64,000 bases of DNA. Origin: Granulosicoccaceae bacterium. Its GTDB lineage: Bacteria > Pseudomonadota > Gammaproteobacteria > Granulosicoccales > Granulosicoccaceae. The notes below the pieces were generated by a model that saw only the letters and a list, made by a program, of their open reading frames with translations, did not search any database and was not told the DNA's origin. Of this stretch, positions 7,956 to 16,854 are shown in pieces. A program made the position numbers and the translations under genes. The stretch is taken from positions 2,357 to 66,356 of the forward strand of contig JAHDCO010000005.1 of the NCBI GenBank assembly GCA_020629835.1, written 5' to 3'. Position 1 is the stretch's first letter. Each line of letters opens with the position of its first letter.

Positions 7956-9143
7956 CTAGCGTGAAAAGGCCACCGCTAAGCGCTCAAACGCGGTTTGCAG
8001 GATGTCTGTAGGTTGGGCATAACACAACCTCATATACCCTTGACCGGCCGGTCCAAAGGCATCCCCAGGTGCCAAACCTACACCGGTCTTGCGAAGGATT
8101 TCCTTGGCGGTGGCAACGCTATCAACCATCCCGTCCACCTTGAAAAAGGCGTAGAACGCACCGTCGGGCTCAATAAACTGCACGCTCGGGAACGCGCGAA
8201 GCGACTTCTCGGTCAGGGTGTAGGCATCTTGCAGACGCTGGTTTAACACATCAATTTCTGAGTCTCCCAGCGCTAGCGCAGCCACGCCGGCATCCTGCAC
8301 AAAGCCGGGGGTGCATGAGGTGTTGAATTCAGTGAGTTGAGCCAGTCGTCTTTCGCACTCAGGTGGTGACACCATCCACCCCAACCGCCAGCCGGTCATT
8401 GACCAGCTTTTGGAAAACGAATTAATGGATATAAACCGATCACGTTCATCGGTGATGGATAAAAACGCTGGCGCGTGAATGGCGTGCTTGTATAACCTGG
8501 AATACACATCGTCGCTGACGATCCAGATTCCGTGCTTCCGGCAATGTGCTAACACGGTCGCTTGCTCATCGAGTGACATCGTCCAACCTGTTGGATTGTT
8601 GGGCGAATTAACCACAAATACTTTGGTCAACGGAGTCAGCGCGTCGAGCAGGGTGTTCATGTCTAGTGACCATCGGCCCTCATTGGGCTGCAGTGTGACC
8701 CCGGTTACCGTCGCGCCCATGGCCTTGTAGCACTCCATTAGGTTGGGCCACAGCGGTTCAACGAACACAACCCGATCGCCGGGTGTTACCAATAACTCAG
8801 CACTCAACGTAACCGCTTGCATACCCGATGGCGTAACGGTTATGCGGTTTTTCGAAATTGCTGTGCCATACACCCGATAGTGATAATCGACTAAACCTTG
8901 GCGTAAAGAAGGCCTGCCGCTGTTCGCCTGATAAAAGTGAACGCCGGATTGCAGCGACCGAACGGCTGCGTCAACGATACTGGGGTGTGTTGGCCATGAG
9001 CCTTCACCGAACCACAGGGCGATAACATCCGGGTCTCCAATGGCTAAATTGGCCACCTCACGAATCTTCGAGCCGGTGAGTGTCTGCGCACGTTCAGACA
9101 GCGACTCCATGATGGGGTTAGCTTCCATTCGGTCAGGCGTCAT
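7956..9143 (-). CDS. Class I/II pyridoxal-phosphate aminotransferase
   Basis: A 395-residue fold-type I aminotransferase of the aspartate aminotransferase superfamily. The PLP lysine is K245 in SFSKSWSMTGWRLGW. NSPNNPTGW (about 179-187) and SDDVYSRL with the PLP-pyridine aspartate are also present. It moves an amino group between an amino acid and a 2-oxo acid; the exact pair cannot be read. Its start lies inside the end of the FCD-type regulator gene (11-bp overlap), so the two are co-transcribed. The position next to HPPD and oxygenases suits deamination of an aromatic amino acid, by inference. Confidence 0.88.
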   Translation of the reverse strand: MTPDRMEANPIMESLSERAQTLTGSKIREVANLAIGDPDVIALWFGEGSWPTHPSIVDAAVRSLQSGVHFYQANSGRPSLRQGLVDYHYRVYGTAISKNRITVTPSGMQAVTLSAELLVTPGDRVVFVEPLWPNLMECYKAMGATVTGVTLQPNEGRWSLDMNTLLDALTPLTKVFVVNSPNNPTGWTMSLDEQATVLAHCRKHGIWIVSDDVYSRLYKHAIHAPAFLSITDERDRFISINSFSKSWSMTGWRLGWMVSPPECERRLAQLTEFNTSCTPGFVQDAGVAALALGDSEIDVLNQRLQDAYTLTEKSLRAFPSVQFIEPDGAFYAFFKVDGMVDSVATAKEILRKTGVGLAPGDAFGPAGQGYMRLCYAQPTDILQTAFERLAVAFSR

Positions 9144-9855
9144 CTGCCACTACAACTCGAAGATACTCCCAGGCTGCATGCAAGTGTGTAGACAAGGCTG
9201 CCTCCGCGGCATCTGGGTCTCTATCCACAATGGCTTCGAATATGGACTCATGGCTTCGATAGTTGACGTAGTTTCTGTCCGGAGATCGAATCATTTTGTC
9301 CCAATGAGGTGCAAGCCAGCTTTGATAAGCGGAATTCAGTGCGGGGAAAATGGGGTTGTTTGGTATGTCATACAGTACGGAGTGAAACGCCATGTCGGAG
9401 GCGTAAAAAGACTGAGCGTCATCAATGCAGGCTTTGTTGTCTTTTAAGGCCGAAGCCAAGGCATCAATATCGGCTTTACGTGCCTGCGTCGCAGCATCAC
9501 GTACCAACATCCTTTCAACGAAGATACGAGTCTCGTACATCGATTTCACGCCCTGTGCCTCTTTCAGGAAGTGATCTGCAAGGCCATTGGTGGCGTCGAT
9601 GAAAGAGGATACCGTTGGCTTTCTAACCACCGGGCGAAACCGCGGGCGGTTCTCGATTAAGCCGCGACTGGTCAAGTGCGTGATGGCTTCCCTGACGACG
9701 GTACGGCTCGCACCGAACTGCGCCATCAATTCTCGTTCTGCCGGTAAGGGCTCCCCGTCAATCAGTTCCCCAGTACGAATCTTTTTCTCAAGGGATCGTA
9801 CGATCAGATCGGATGCTCTTACGCCAACGACGGGCTTATTTAGATCTAACGCCAT
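9133..9855 (-). CDS. GntR family (FadR/FCD subfamily) transcriptional regulator
   Basis: An N-terminal GntR winged helix (LPAERELMAQF and ASRTVVREAITHL) is followed by an all-helical FCD ligand domain, with metal-site-like residues in MAFHSVLYD and NYRSHESIFEAI. I choose the ATG at 9855 (240 residues). A GTG at 9924 would extend the protein by 23 residues without family resemblance and would cover the intergenic operator. The gene is divergent from the enolase-superfamily gene and overlaps the aminotransferase gene, so it probably controls both sides. FCD regulators commonly respond to organic or sugar acids. Confidence 0.9.
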   Translation of the reverse strand: MALDLNKPVVGVRASDLIVRSLEKKIRTGELIDGEPLPAERELMAQFGASRTVVREAITHLTSRGLIENRPRFRPVVRKPTVSSFIDATNGLADHFLKEAQGVKSMYETRIFVERMLVRDAATQARKADIDALASALKDNKACIDDAQSFYASDMAFHSVLYDIPNNPIFPALNSAYQSWLAPHWDKMIRSPDRNYVNYRSHESIFEAIVDRDPDAAEAALSTHLHAAWEYLRVVVADDA

Positions 9856-9902
9856 GTATTGTCGAAATCTACAGGGATTTTGATTGTGGGAATTTTCATT
9901 TG

Positions 9903-9914
9903 GTATAACAATAC
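9903..9914. promoter_or_regulatory. Possible GntR/FCD operator
   Basis: GTAT-AACA-ATAC is a short inverted repeat in the 98-bp region between the divergent regulator and enolase-type genes. GT...AC half sites are typical of GntR operators. The arms are only 4 bp, so this is a weak call that rests on position. Confidence 0.3.
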
Positions 9915-9953
9915 AGTAAGTCACCTGTCCATTCCAATCGGCTAAGTCACTGC

Positions 9954-11066
9954 ATGACCGTCATCACAAGCATCCGCACACAGCACTTCCTTTTGCCGTT
10001 AGCCGAAGTCCTAACCGACGCAAAGCACGGTGATCACACGCATTTTGAGCTCATCACGACCACGATCGAAACCGATTCTGGTATCACGGGGACGGGCTAT
10101 ACCTACACGGGAGGCCGCGGCGGACAGGCCATCGCCAATCTGATCGAGGTGGATTTGGCCCCAACTTTAGTCGGTCAAGACGCCAGTGAGATTGACCGTC
10201 TGTACGACGGCATGCAATGGCATGTGCACTATGTCGCTCGCGGTGGTATTGCATCATTTGCTATATCCGCGCTGGATATCGCGCTGTGGGATATCCGTGG
10301 GAAACAACGGAATCAACCCTTGCATCAAATGGCTGGCGCAGGTGGGGACAGGTGCAACGCCTATCGCGGCGGTATAGATTTGAATTTCCCGCTTCCGAAA
10401 TTATTGGCCTCCATTGAAGGTTACTTGGATGAAGGATTCAACGGCGTGAAAATCAAAGTCGGTCAAGCCGTGTTGGACGACGACATTAAACGAGTAAACG
10501 CGGTACGAGATTTAGTGGGGCCGAACACCGCATTTATGGTTGACGCAAATTACGCGTTTGATGTGCCCACGGCAATTAAAGCGGCGCAGGCGTTTTCAGA
10601 CGTTAACCCGCTGTGGTTTGAAGAGCCAATCATTCCAGACAACTACGCAGGATTTGCCCAAATTGCCGATGCGACCGGTTGCCCGTTAGCCATGGGTGAG
10701 AACCTGCATACCGAATACGAATTTGGCTACGCCGTTGAGCAAGCAAAACTCAGTTTCCTACAGCCGGATGCGTCCAATTGTGGTGGTATCACCGGTTGGC
10801 TTCGTGCGGCCGCTTTGTCATCAGCGGCTGGCATTCCCGTGTGCAGCCACGGTATGCAGGAACTGCATGTAAGCCTCGTCTCTGCACAGCCTTGCGATGG
10901 TTGGTTGGAAGTGCACGCATTTCCGATTGACACTTACACCCATCGACCCTTGGTCATTGAAAACCACCAGGCGGTTGCACCGAATACACCCGGCACCGGT
11001 GTTGAATTCGATTGGGAAAAGCTTGCGGCGTTTAGTGAGAGCCGTTATCAATCACCCATGGGTTAG
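9954..11066 (+). CDS. Mandelate racemase / muconate lactonizing enzyme family protein
   Basis: A 370-residue enolase-superfamily enzyme with the full set of residues of the mandelate racemase subgroup: the K-x-K motif K166/K168 (VKIKVG), metal ligands D197 (VDANYAF), E223 (WFEEP) and E249 (GEN), the catalytic His in SHGMQELH (H299), and E319 (LEVHAF). Such enzymes abstract the alpha proton of a carboxylate and usually dehydrate sugar acids or racemise. It is the divergent partner of the FCD regulator. The substrate cannot be named from sequence. Confidence 0.9.
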   Translation: MTVITSIRTQHFLLPLAEVLTDAKHGDHTHFELITTTIETDSGITGTGYTYTGGRGGQAIANLIEVDLAPTLVGQDASEIDRLYDGMQWHVHYVARGGIASFAISALDIALWDIRGKQRNQPLHQMAGAGGDRCNAYRGGIDLNFPLPKLLASIEGYLDEGFNGVKIKVGQAVLDDDIKRVNAVRDLVGPNTAFMVDANYAFDVPTAIKAAQAFSDVNPLWFEEPIIPDNYAGFAQIADATGCPLAMGENLHTEYEFGYAVEQAKLSFLQPDASNCGGITGWLRAAALSSAAGIPVCSHGMQELHVSLVSAQPCDGWLEVHAFPIDTYTHRPLVIENHQAVAPNTPGTGVEFDWEKLAAFSESRYQSPMG

Positions 11067-11104
11067 AGTTGCGATTTCCGTGCAAGTGTTCACCAAAATA
11101 ACTT

Positions 11105-11140
11105 GCTGACAACGCTGACAACGCTGACAACGCTGACAAC
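11105..11140. repeat. 9-bp tandem repeat, four copies
   Basis: Four exact copies of GCTGACAAC lie between the convergent enolase-type and DUF3291 genes, followed by a partial copy. It is probably a slippage-prone minisatellite; no function is evident. Confidence 0.9.
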
Positions 11141-11147
11141 GCTGGCG

Positions 11148-11669
11148 CTAAACAGCGTTTGAATTTTCCATCGGTGCGGGCCAGGGCTGAGCAAACGTAA
11201 AGGCATGTTCGCTGGGCCCGTGACTAATCAGATGTGCCAGGCGATCCGCTGCTTCACGTTCTGTGGGCTGAGTTCCTGCGGGCACCCACCACATAGCTAA
11301 ATGCGCTTCTGTGGGACGCTTAAACCAATCGGCTTTTTTTCGCATGAGTTCAAGGTGTGCCGTTTTAAACACGAAGTGTTTTAACGACTCAATGGAATCC
11401 CAGACACTAACGGTCACTATGGTTCGGGGGTTTGGAAATACCGGTTGTGGTGCGGGTGCAAGTGCGGCTGCAAGCGCGGCTGCCTGAGCGGCTTCCGCTA
11501 CGGCAACACTTTCATCCTGTTCACCGGTTAACCGCCACACAAAACCCGGCGCTTGTTCTGCCAGTGTATTGATTTCATCAATGCGGCTGACAAACTCTGC
11601 CAGGGTGTCTGAATCCAGCTCATCAATGGCTGTGGCAATGTTTATTTCAGCGAGTTGCATCGGCGCCAT
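11148..11669 (-). CDS. DUF3291 domain-containing protein
   Basis: The family pattern is clear: a MQLAEINIATA opening, PGFVWRLTGE, then VSVWDSIESLKHFVF and MWWVPAGTQPTEREAADRL. The fold is expected to be a ferredoxin-like dimeric alpha/beta barrel, with no known reaction. An alanine/proline-rich insert (AEAAQAAALAAALAPAPQP) lies between the first and second halves, probably an exposed loop. I start at the ATG 11669; an ATG at 11660 is equally possible, and a TTG at 11702 would add residues unlike the family. The gene stands alone. Confidence 0.8.
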   Translation of the reverse strand: MAPMQLAEINIATAIDELDSDTLAEFVSRIDEINTLAEQAPGFVWRLTGEQDESVAVAEAAQAAALAAALAPAPQPVFPNPRTIVTVSVWDSIESLKHFVFKTAHLELMRKKADWFKRPTEAHLAMWWVPAGTQPTEREAADRLAHLISHGPSEHAFTFAQPWPAPMENSNAV

Positions 11670-11917
11670 AGCAGTTGTCCCAGTATTTATGCGTTGTTTC
11701 AATCTTTAAATTAGCAGACGTTTTTAACCACGTTAGCTATCCAGCAGGCAAAAGGGGTGATCGGCTGTGTCAATGGCGCTAGACAGTTGGCGACGTTTAA
11801 TAGTCACTATTGGTTCTATTTCTGTCTACACTGTGAATTGGCACAACGGGCTTGGTTCAAACGCTGCATCAAGTGCCATTAACTGAATAACCGCGTAGGA
11901 CTGCGAGCGCATCTTCG

Positions 11918-13243
11918 ATGGACAAAGACATTACTCAACGTTTGGTGGTAGTAGGGGGCGGCGCAGGCGGATTGGAACTCACCGTACGCCTGGCGCGAAA
12001 GTATCGAAAAAACCCGGCGGTTACCGTAACGCTTGTGGATCGTAACCCCACCCACATTTGGAAGCCCTTGCTGCATGAAATTGCCACGGGATCCCTAAAC
12101 GGAAATCACGACGAAACCAGCTATCTGATGCTGGCAAAGAAATTCAAATTTTCGTTTGTGATGGGTTCGGTTGAGCATATCGATACCGACGCGAAGCAAT
12201 TGCGATTAGCCGCAGTAACAGAGGCCAATGGCGATTCACTGGTGAACGAACGCCAATTGGGTTACGACAAATTAGTGTTAAGCGTGGGCAGTATTTGTAA
12301 CGACTTCGGCACGCCAGGTGTCATGGAGCACAGCTTGTTGTTGGATACCCGCGTGCAAGCGGAACGTTTCCACACTCAGTTTGTTTCGCAATTGCATCGC
12401 ATCAATGCGCAATCAGGCGATGCAGATACGCAGGACAATTACGATGCATCGTTATCACTGATTATCGTTGGCGCGGGCGCAACCGGCGTTGAACTGGCTG
12501 CCGACTTACACAGCGTTGCCGAGCAACTGCCCAGTTATGGATTTAATACATTCTCACGAGACAAGTTACGCGTCCAGTTAATCGAGGCTGGCCCACGTAT
12601 TTTGCCCGCATTGCCCGAACGGGTTAGCGCATCGGTGCACACCGAGCTAACTGAGCTTGGCGTGGAAGTGCTTACCGACACACGCGTCAGCGCCATTGAA
12701 GCGCAGGCCATCAATACCGCCGATGGACGTGTGCTGGATGCGAATTTGGTGGTTTGGGCAGCGGGTGTACAAGCGCCCGCTTTTTTGGGCGACAGTGGTT
12801 TGCCGGTGGATCGCATTGGCCGAGTGCACGTTACCGACCAGCTATTGGTGCAAGGCCATAACGATATTTTCTCCATTGGTGATTGTTGCGCTTGTGAGAT
12901 GCCAGATGGCGGCTATGTGCCACCACGTGCGCAATCTGCTCATCAAATGGCAAGTGTTGCTTATAAAAACATCGTTCGCCAGCTCGATGGGAAGCCATTG
13001 AAGACGTTTTTATACAAAGACCTCGGCAGCCTGATCAGTTTGAGTAAGTTCTCTACCGTGGGCAACCTGATGGGTAATTTGATGCGTGGCACGGTATTCG
13101 TCGAAGGTTGGTTAGCCCGGTTGTTTTACTTATCCTTGTATCGCATGCACCAACTGGCCATACATGGTTGGTGGGCAACCTCACTAATTATGCTAAACGA
13201 TCGATTGTATAAGGCCACCCGAGCGGACATTAAACTGCATTGA
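11918..13243 (+). CDS. ndh: Type II NADH dehydrogenase (NAD(P)/FAD-dependent oxidoreductase)
   Basis: Single-subunit, non-proton-pumping NADH:quinone oxidoreductase of the inner membrane face. At 441 residues it matches Ndh. The FAD-binding motif VVVGGGAGGLE is at residues 9-19, and the NADH-binding GAGATGVELA is in the middle. FSIGDCCACEMPDG is the second FAD segment. The C-terminal part (about 390-441) is amphipathic, as in E. coli Ndh where it anchors the protein to the membrane. The gene is monocistronic and converges on the YaiI gene. Confidence 0.93.
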   Translation: MDKDITQRLVVVGGGAGGLELTVRLARKYRKNPAVTVTLVDRNPTHIWKPLLHEIATGSLNGNHDETSYLMLAKKFKFSFVMGSVEHIDTDAKQLRLAAVTEANGDSLVNERQLGYDKLVLSVGSICNDFGTPGVMEHSLLLDTRVQAERFHTQFVSQLHRINAQSGDADTQDNYDASLSLIIVGAGATGVELAADLHSVAEQLPSYGFNTFSRDKLRVQLIEAGPRILPALPERVSASVHTELTELGVEVLTDTRVSAIEAQAINTADGRVLDANLVVWAAGVQAPAFLGDSGLPVDRIGRVHVTDQLLVQGHNDIFSIGDCCACEMPDGGYVPPRAQSAHQMASVAYKNIVRQLDGKPLKTFLYKDLGSLISLSKFSTVGNLMGNLMRGTVFVEGWLARLFYLSLYRMHQLAIHGWWATSLIMLNDRLYKATRADIKLH

Positions 13244-13246
13244 TGT

Positions 13247-13714
13247 TTACTTCGCCCACTTTGCCAAATACCTGTCCAGGTGGTTGGCAAAGTTTTGCCG
13301 ATCACCTGCGTTCATCGGTGGTGGGCCACCGGTTTGTACGCCACTGCTTCGCATCGATTCCATAAAATCGCGCATATTTAATTTTTGTCGAATCGTATCT
13401 GATTGATACATCTCGCCACGTGGGTTTAGCGCCTGGGCGCCTTTTTCCATAACCTCAGCGGCTAATGGGATGTCACCGGTAATCACTAAATCGTTGGCAC
13501 TGACGCGTTTAACAATTTCGTTATCGGCCACATCAAATCCTTGCGGCACTTGAATGGCATTAATGTTTTTGTCTCTGGGTGTTTGCACGTATTGATTCGC
13601 GACCAACGTTAAGGCAACACCGGTACGTCTGGCGGCTTTAAATAATATTTCTCGAATCAAATTGGGGCAGGCATCGGCGTCCACCCAAATGGTAATTGGC
13701 TGGGAATCAGTCAT
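13247..13714 (-). CDS. YaiI/YqxD family protein (DUF188)
   Basis: A 155-residue conserved protein with the family opening [19 protein letters not shown], the NQYVQTPRD segment, [20 protein letters not shown], and the [20 protein letters not shown] tail. The acidic residues of DADACP and TGDIPLA suggest a PIN-like nuclease fold, but no activity is established. It is tail-to-tail with ndh (3 bp apart) and head-to-head with the DUF952 gene. Confidence 0.92.
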   Translation of the reverse strand: MTDSQPITIWVDADACPNLIREILFKAARRTGVALTLVANQYVQTPRDKNINAIQVPQGFDVADNEIVKRVSANDLVITGDIPLAAEVMEKGAQALNPRGEMYQSDTIRQKLNMRDFMESMRSSGVQTGGPPPMNAGDRQNFANHLDRYLAKWAK

Positions 13715-13817
13715 GGGTGGGGGCGGTGGTATGGGTCATGAGAACGTGAGGCAAGGAGCATAGGCAGGGCGGTATACTTTACTGCAACTCGCCCGTCTTA
13801 GAGCACCGTACCCTGAT

Positions 13818-14165
13818 ATGTCAAAGATCATCTACAAAATTCTAACGACCGATCAATGGAACGCCCTGCAATCTGCCGGGGAATTTGCCGGAGCTCCGAT
13901 CGACATACAGGATGGGTATGTTCATTTCTCCACTGAGGCGCAACTGCAGACCACCGCAGATAAGCACTTCCAAGGACAGACCGGTTTATTCATCCTGGCT
14001 GTCAGAGCAGAAGATGTGCAGGCGCATCTGAAATGGGAGCCTTCACGCGGAGGCGATTTGTTTCCCCATCTGTACACCGATATGAAGCTGGACCAGGTCG
14101 TGTGGGCACGTCCGGTACAGTCCAGCGGTCATCAGCACCAGTTACCAGACTTGACCGTGGCTTAA
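13818..14165 (+). CDS. DUF952 domain-containing protein
   Basis: A 115-residue protein with the family marks IYKILTTDQWNALQSAGEF, DGYVHFSTEAQLQTTADKHF and FPHLYTDMKLDQVVWARPV. The HFST motif and the conserved H in the FPHLY strand are typical. DUF952 proteins have an ADP-ribosyltransferase-like fold, but the function is not established. The gene is alone, divergent from the YaiI gene. Confidence 0.9.
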   Translation: MSKIIYKILTTDQWNALQSAGEFAGAPIDIQDGYVHFSTEAQLQTTADKHFQGQTGLFILAVRAEDVQAHLKWEPSRGGDLFPHLYTDMKLDQVVWARPVQSSGHQHQLPDLTVA

Positions 14166-14312
14166 GCCCGGGCTGAGGTAAGACAGGTGGCGTCGTTGCC
14201 GCGTATTGACACTCCGGCGACTGTCATGCAACAGTCCGAGGTCAATTGGCTATCCGGATTCGCAAGACCAGCCGGTCTGAAGCTGTCGTGAATAAATGAG
14301 CATGAAAACTCC

Positions 14313-15584
14313 ATGTTGAAAGAACGCGTTGACACGGTCGTCATTGGAGCGGGTCAAGCCGGTATCGCGATGAGCGAACATCTTGGTCAGCAAGGTATCG
14401 AGCATGTGGTTTTGGAACGTGCTCGAGTGGCAGAACGATGGCGCACAGAGCGCTGGGATTCCTTAGTAATGAACGGGCCTGCGTGGCACGATCGCTTTCC
14501 CACGCTGTCTTTTGAATCAGACCCGAATGGTTTTCCGTCCAAGGACGAAGTGGTAGCGTATTTTGAGCGCTACGCTGAACACATCAAGTCACCGTTGCAC
14601 TGCGGGGTTGAGGTTACCGAAGTCACCCATCAGGGTGGGCAAGCGCGCTTTTTGGTAAAAACCAGCCAGGGCAATGTGCAAGCTAACAATGTCGTAGCAG
14701 CCACCGGCGCGTTTCAACAACCGGTCATTCCTCCGGTTGTTCCCGAGTGGCCGTCGCTCACACAACTTCATTCAAACCATTACAAAAACCCGAAGCAGCT
14801 ACCAGAGGGTGCGGTGCTGGTGATTGGTGCCGGTTCGTCCGGTTCGCAGATTGCCGATGAGCTGAACCAACAGGGGCGTCAGGTGTATTTGTCGGTGGGC
14901 CCCCATGATAGGCCGCCGCGTTCCTATCGCGGTAGAGATTTTGTGTGGTGGCTGGGCGTATTAGGCAAATGGGATGCAGCAACGGTTGATCCTGGCACTG
15001 AACACGTCACCATCGCGGTCAGTGGGGCTGACGGTGGCAGAACGATTGATTTTCGTCGCCTCGCGCATGAGGGCATCACCTTACTCGGCATGACCCAAAC
15101 GTTTGACGATGGCACCTTAACGTTCGCCGATGATTTGAACAGCAACCTGGAGCGGGGCGACAGTAACTACTTATCGGTACTACAGGAAGCGGACGCTTAT
15201 GTTCAGCGGCAAGGTTTGGATTTGCCTGAAGAACCTGAAGCGCATGAGTTTTTAGAAAAGCCAAGTTGTGTCACTCAACCGATTCATCGGTTGAATCTAC
15301 AGCAAGCAAACATCAACAGCATCATCTGGGCAACCGGATACAAAAGCGATTACAGTTGGCTAAAACTTGATGCGTTTGATCAGAACAACCAACCCAAGCA
15401 TCAACGTGGTGTAACGGCCGAGACGGGATTTTATTTTTTGGGCCTACCGTGGCAATCGCGCCGAGGCTCCTCCTTCATTTGGGGCGTTTGGCATGACGCC
15501 AAATACATTGCGGATCAAATAGGCATTCAGCACCACTATCTGGCCTATCACGAAGCCATGTCCCAACCCAAAAACTCGGTATAA
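14313..15584 (+). CDS. Flavin-containing monooxygenase-like protein
   Basis: A 423-residue flavoprotein with two Rossmann motifs: FAD-binding VVIGAGQAGIAMSEH (residues 8-22) and NADPH-binding VLVIGAGSSGSQIAD (about 168-182). IIWATGYKSDYSWL near residue 345 is the usual class B flavin monooxygenase ATG motif. It belongs to the group often labelled CzcO-like flavoproteins. RidA and DUF1028 genes follow closely (43 and 15 bp gaps), so the three probably form an operon. Oxidation of an amine, with RidA clearing a reactive imine, is my inference. Confidence 0.85.
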   Translation: MLKERVDTVVIGAGQAGIAMSEHLGQQGIEHVVLERARVAERWRTERWDSLVMNGPAWHDRFPTLSFESDPNGFPSKDEVVAYFERYAEHIKSPLHCGVEVTEVTHQGGQARFLVKTSQGNVQANNVVAATGAFQQPVIPPVVPEWPSLTQLHSNHYKNPKQLPEGAVLVIGAGSSGSQIADELNQQGRQVYLSVGPHDRPPRSYRGRDFVWWLGVLGKWDAATVDPGTEHVTIAVSGADGGRTIDFRRLAHEGITLLGMTQTFDDGTLTFADDLNSNLERGDSNYLSVLQEADAYVQRQGLDLPEEPEAHEFLEKPSCVTQPIHRLNLQQANINSIIWATGYKSDYSWLKLDAFDQNNQPKHQRGVTAETGFYFLGLPWQSRRGSSFIWGVWHDAKYIADQIGIQHHYLAYHEAMSQPKNSV

Positions 15585-15627
15585 AACGCAAGAACGCCCT
15601 AGTCGATTTAAGCGAAACCATCAACTT

Positions 15628-16044
15628 ATGATTCATACACGAATTCGCACGTTCAATACTCAGGACACATACCCCGAACAAAATCTGGACAACGACCTAT
15701 GCCAGGCGGTTGTCACGCACGGGGGAAAAACGGTGTGGATGCGCGGCCAGTGCCCGCAAAGTTTGGATACAGCTGAATCCATAGACAGTCATGATCCGGT
15801 GGAGCAAACTCATAAAGTCATGCAGAACATTCAGCAGCTCATTGAAGAGGCGGGTGGCAACATGGAACACCTGGTTAAAGTTGTGGTGTACATAACGGAT
15901 GTGCGGCATCGGGAATCGGTGTATCGCACGATGGGTGAATACCTAAAAGGCGTTTATCCGGTGTCCACCGGTTTAGTCGTAAACGCGTTAGCACGGCCTG
16001 AGTGGTTGGTAGAAATAGACGCCACCGCCGTTATTCCCGATTAA
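15628..16044 (+). CDS. RidA family protein
   Basis: A 138-residue member of the YjgF/YER057c/UK114 family, small trimeric proteins that hydrolyse reactive enamines and imines in the cytosol. Family features are the QAVVTHGGKTVWMRGQ strand, THKVMQNIQQLIEEAGG, VVVYITDVRHRESVYRTM and the C-terminal ARPEWLVEIDATAVI. The arginine in NALARP is at the usual active-site position. It lies between the FMO-like and DUF1028 genes, an arrangement that suggests a dedicated amine or imine catabolic step. Confidence 0.92.
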   Translation: MIHTRIRTFNTQDTYPEQNLDNDLCQAVVTHGGKTVWMRGQCPQSLDTAESIDSHDPVEQTHKVMQNIQQLIEEAGGNMEHLVKVVVYITDVRHRESVYRTMGEYLKGVYPVSTGLVVNALARPEWLVEIDATAVIPD

Positions 16045-16059
16045 CAAAGAGACCAAGTC

Positions 16060-16737
16060 ATGACCTTCTCTGTGGTTGCGCGCTGCGCTGAAACCGGTGC
16101 CTTCGGCGTAGCCATTAGCTCGTCTTCACCGGCTGTGGCTGCACGCTGTTCATACGCCCAAGCGGGTATTGGCGCTGTCGCCAGTCAAAACGTCACGGAC
16201 CCGACGCTGGGGCCTGCGACTTTACGCGCCATGGCAGAAGGTAAAACCGCTACCAACGCGGTTGAGCATGTGCGTGATGGGCATGCGTTTATGGAGTACC
16301 GTCAATTGCTGGCGGTCGATAAACACGGTGGTACGGCCATCCATTCAGGCCCGAATTCATTGGGTATCTGGACACAAGCACAAAGCACCGATGTGGCCTG
16401 CGGGGGAAATTTGCTCGACAACCTGGATGTGCCGGAGGCTATGGTGGAAGCCTTTGTGGGTTCTGCAGGCTCATTAGGTGATCGATTGGTGCTGACGCTA
16501 AAAGCCGGCCTGGACGCGGGTGGTGAAGCAGGGCCTGTGCATTCCGCTGGTTTAAAGCTGGTGGATACGGTGGCCTGGCCAGTCGCTGATTTACGCATAG
16601 ACTGGAGCGATGACTGCCCAATTGAAGGTTTAGAGGCCTTGTGGCAGCGCTACAAGCCGCAGATGGATGATTATGTGCTGAGGGCTCTGGACCCCAGCCG
16701 GGCGCCTTCTTACGGGGTTGCCGGCGACGAAAATTGA
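16060..16737 (+). CDS. DUF1028 domain-containing protein
   Basis: A 225-residue protein with the DUF1028 opening TFSVVARCAETGAFGVAISS, then QAGIGAVASQNVTDPTLGP and NSLGIWTQAQSTDVACGGNLL. The family is predicted to have an Ntn-hydrolase-like fold and is often found with RidA proteins and amine or amino-acid catabolism genes, but its reaction is not known. It is the last gene of the FMO-RidA-DUF1028 cluster, 15 bp after RidA. Confidence 0.9.
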   Translation: MTFSVVARCAETGAFGVAISSSSPAVAARCSYAQAGIGAVASQNVTDPTLGPATLRAMAEGKTATNAVEHVRDGHAFMEYRQLLAVDKHGGTAIHSGPNSLGIWTQAQSTDVACGGNLLDNLDVPEAMVEAFVGSAGSLGDRLVLTLKAGLDAGGEAGPVHSAGLKLVDTVAWPVADLRIDWSDDCPIEGLEALWQRYKPQMDDYVLRALDPSRAPSYGVAGDEN

Positions 16738-16769
16738 ACCGATCGAGCTTTTTGTACTGTTTTTTGCTC

Positions 16770-16804
16770 GCGCTAAGTTTGCGCTAATTTTCGCTCCCTA
16801 TAGT
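16770..16804 (+). promoter_or_regulatory. 11-bp direct repeats and -10 box before the two-component operon
   Basis: GCGCTAAGTTT (16770-16780) and GCGCTAATTTT (16781-16791) are direct repeats at exactly 11-bp spacing. A partial third copy (CGCTCC) and a -10-like TATAGT (16799-16804) follow, and there is no convincing -35 box. This layout is typical of OmpR/PhoB-type activator sites and suggests the operon activates itself. Confidence 0.6.
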
Positions 16805-16854
16805 TCCCACATCAGCCAAGACGCTGAACCACACAAACCATAGGAACTAAGCAC

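Noticed and set aside
9133-9924. Longer GTG start for the FCD regulator
   Set aside because: The extra 23 residues have no family resemblance and would place the candidate operator inside the coding region.
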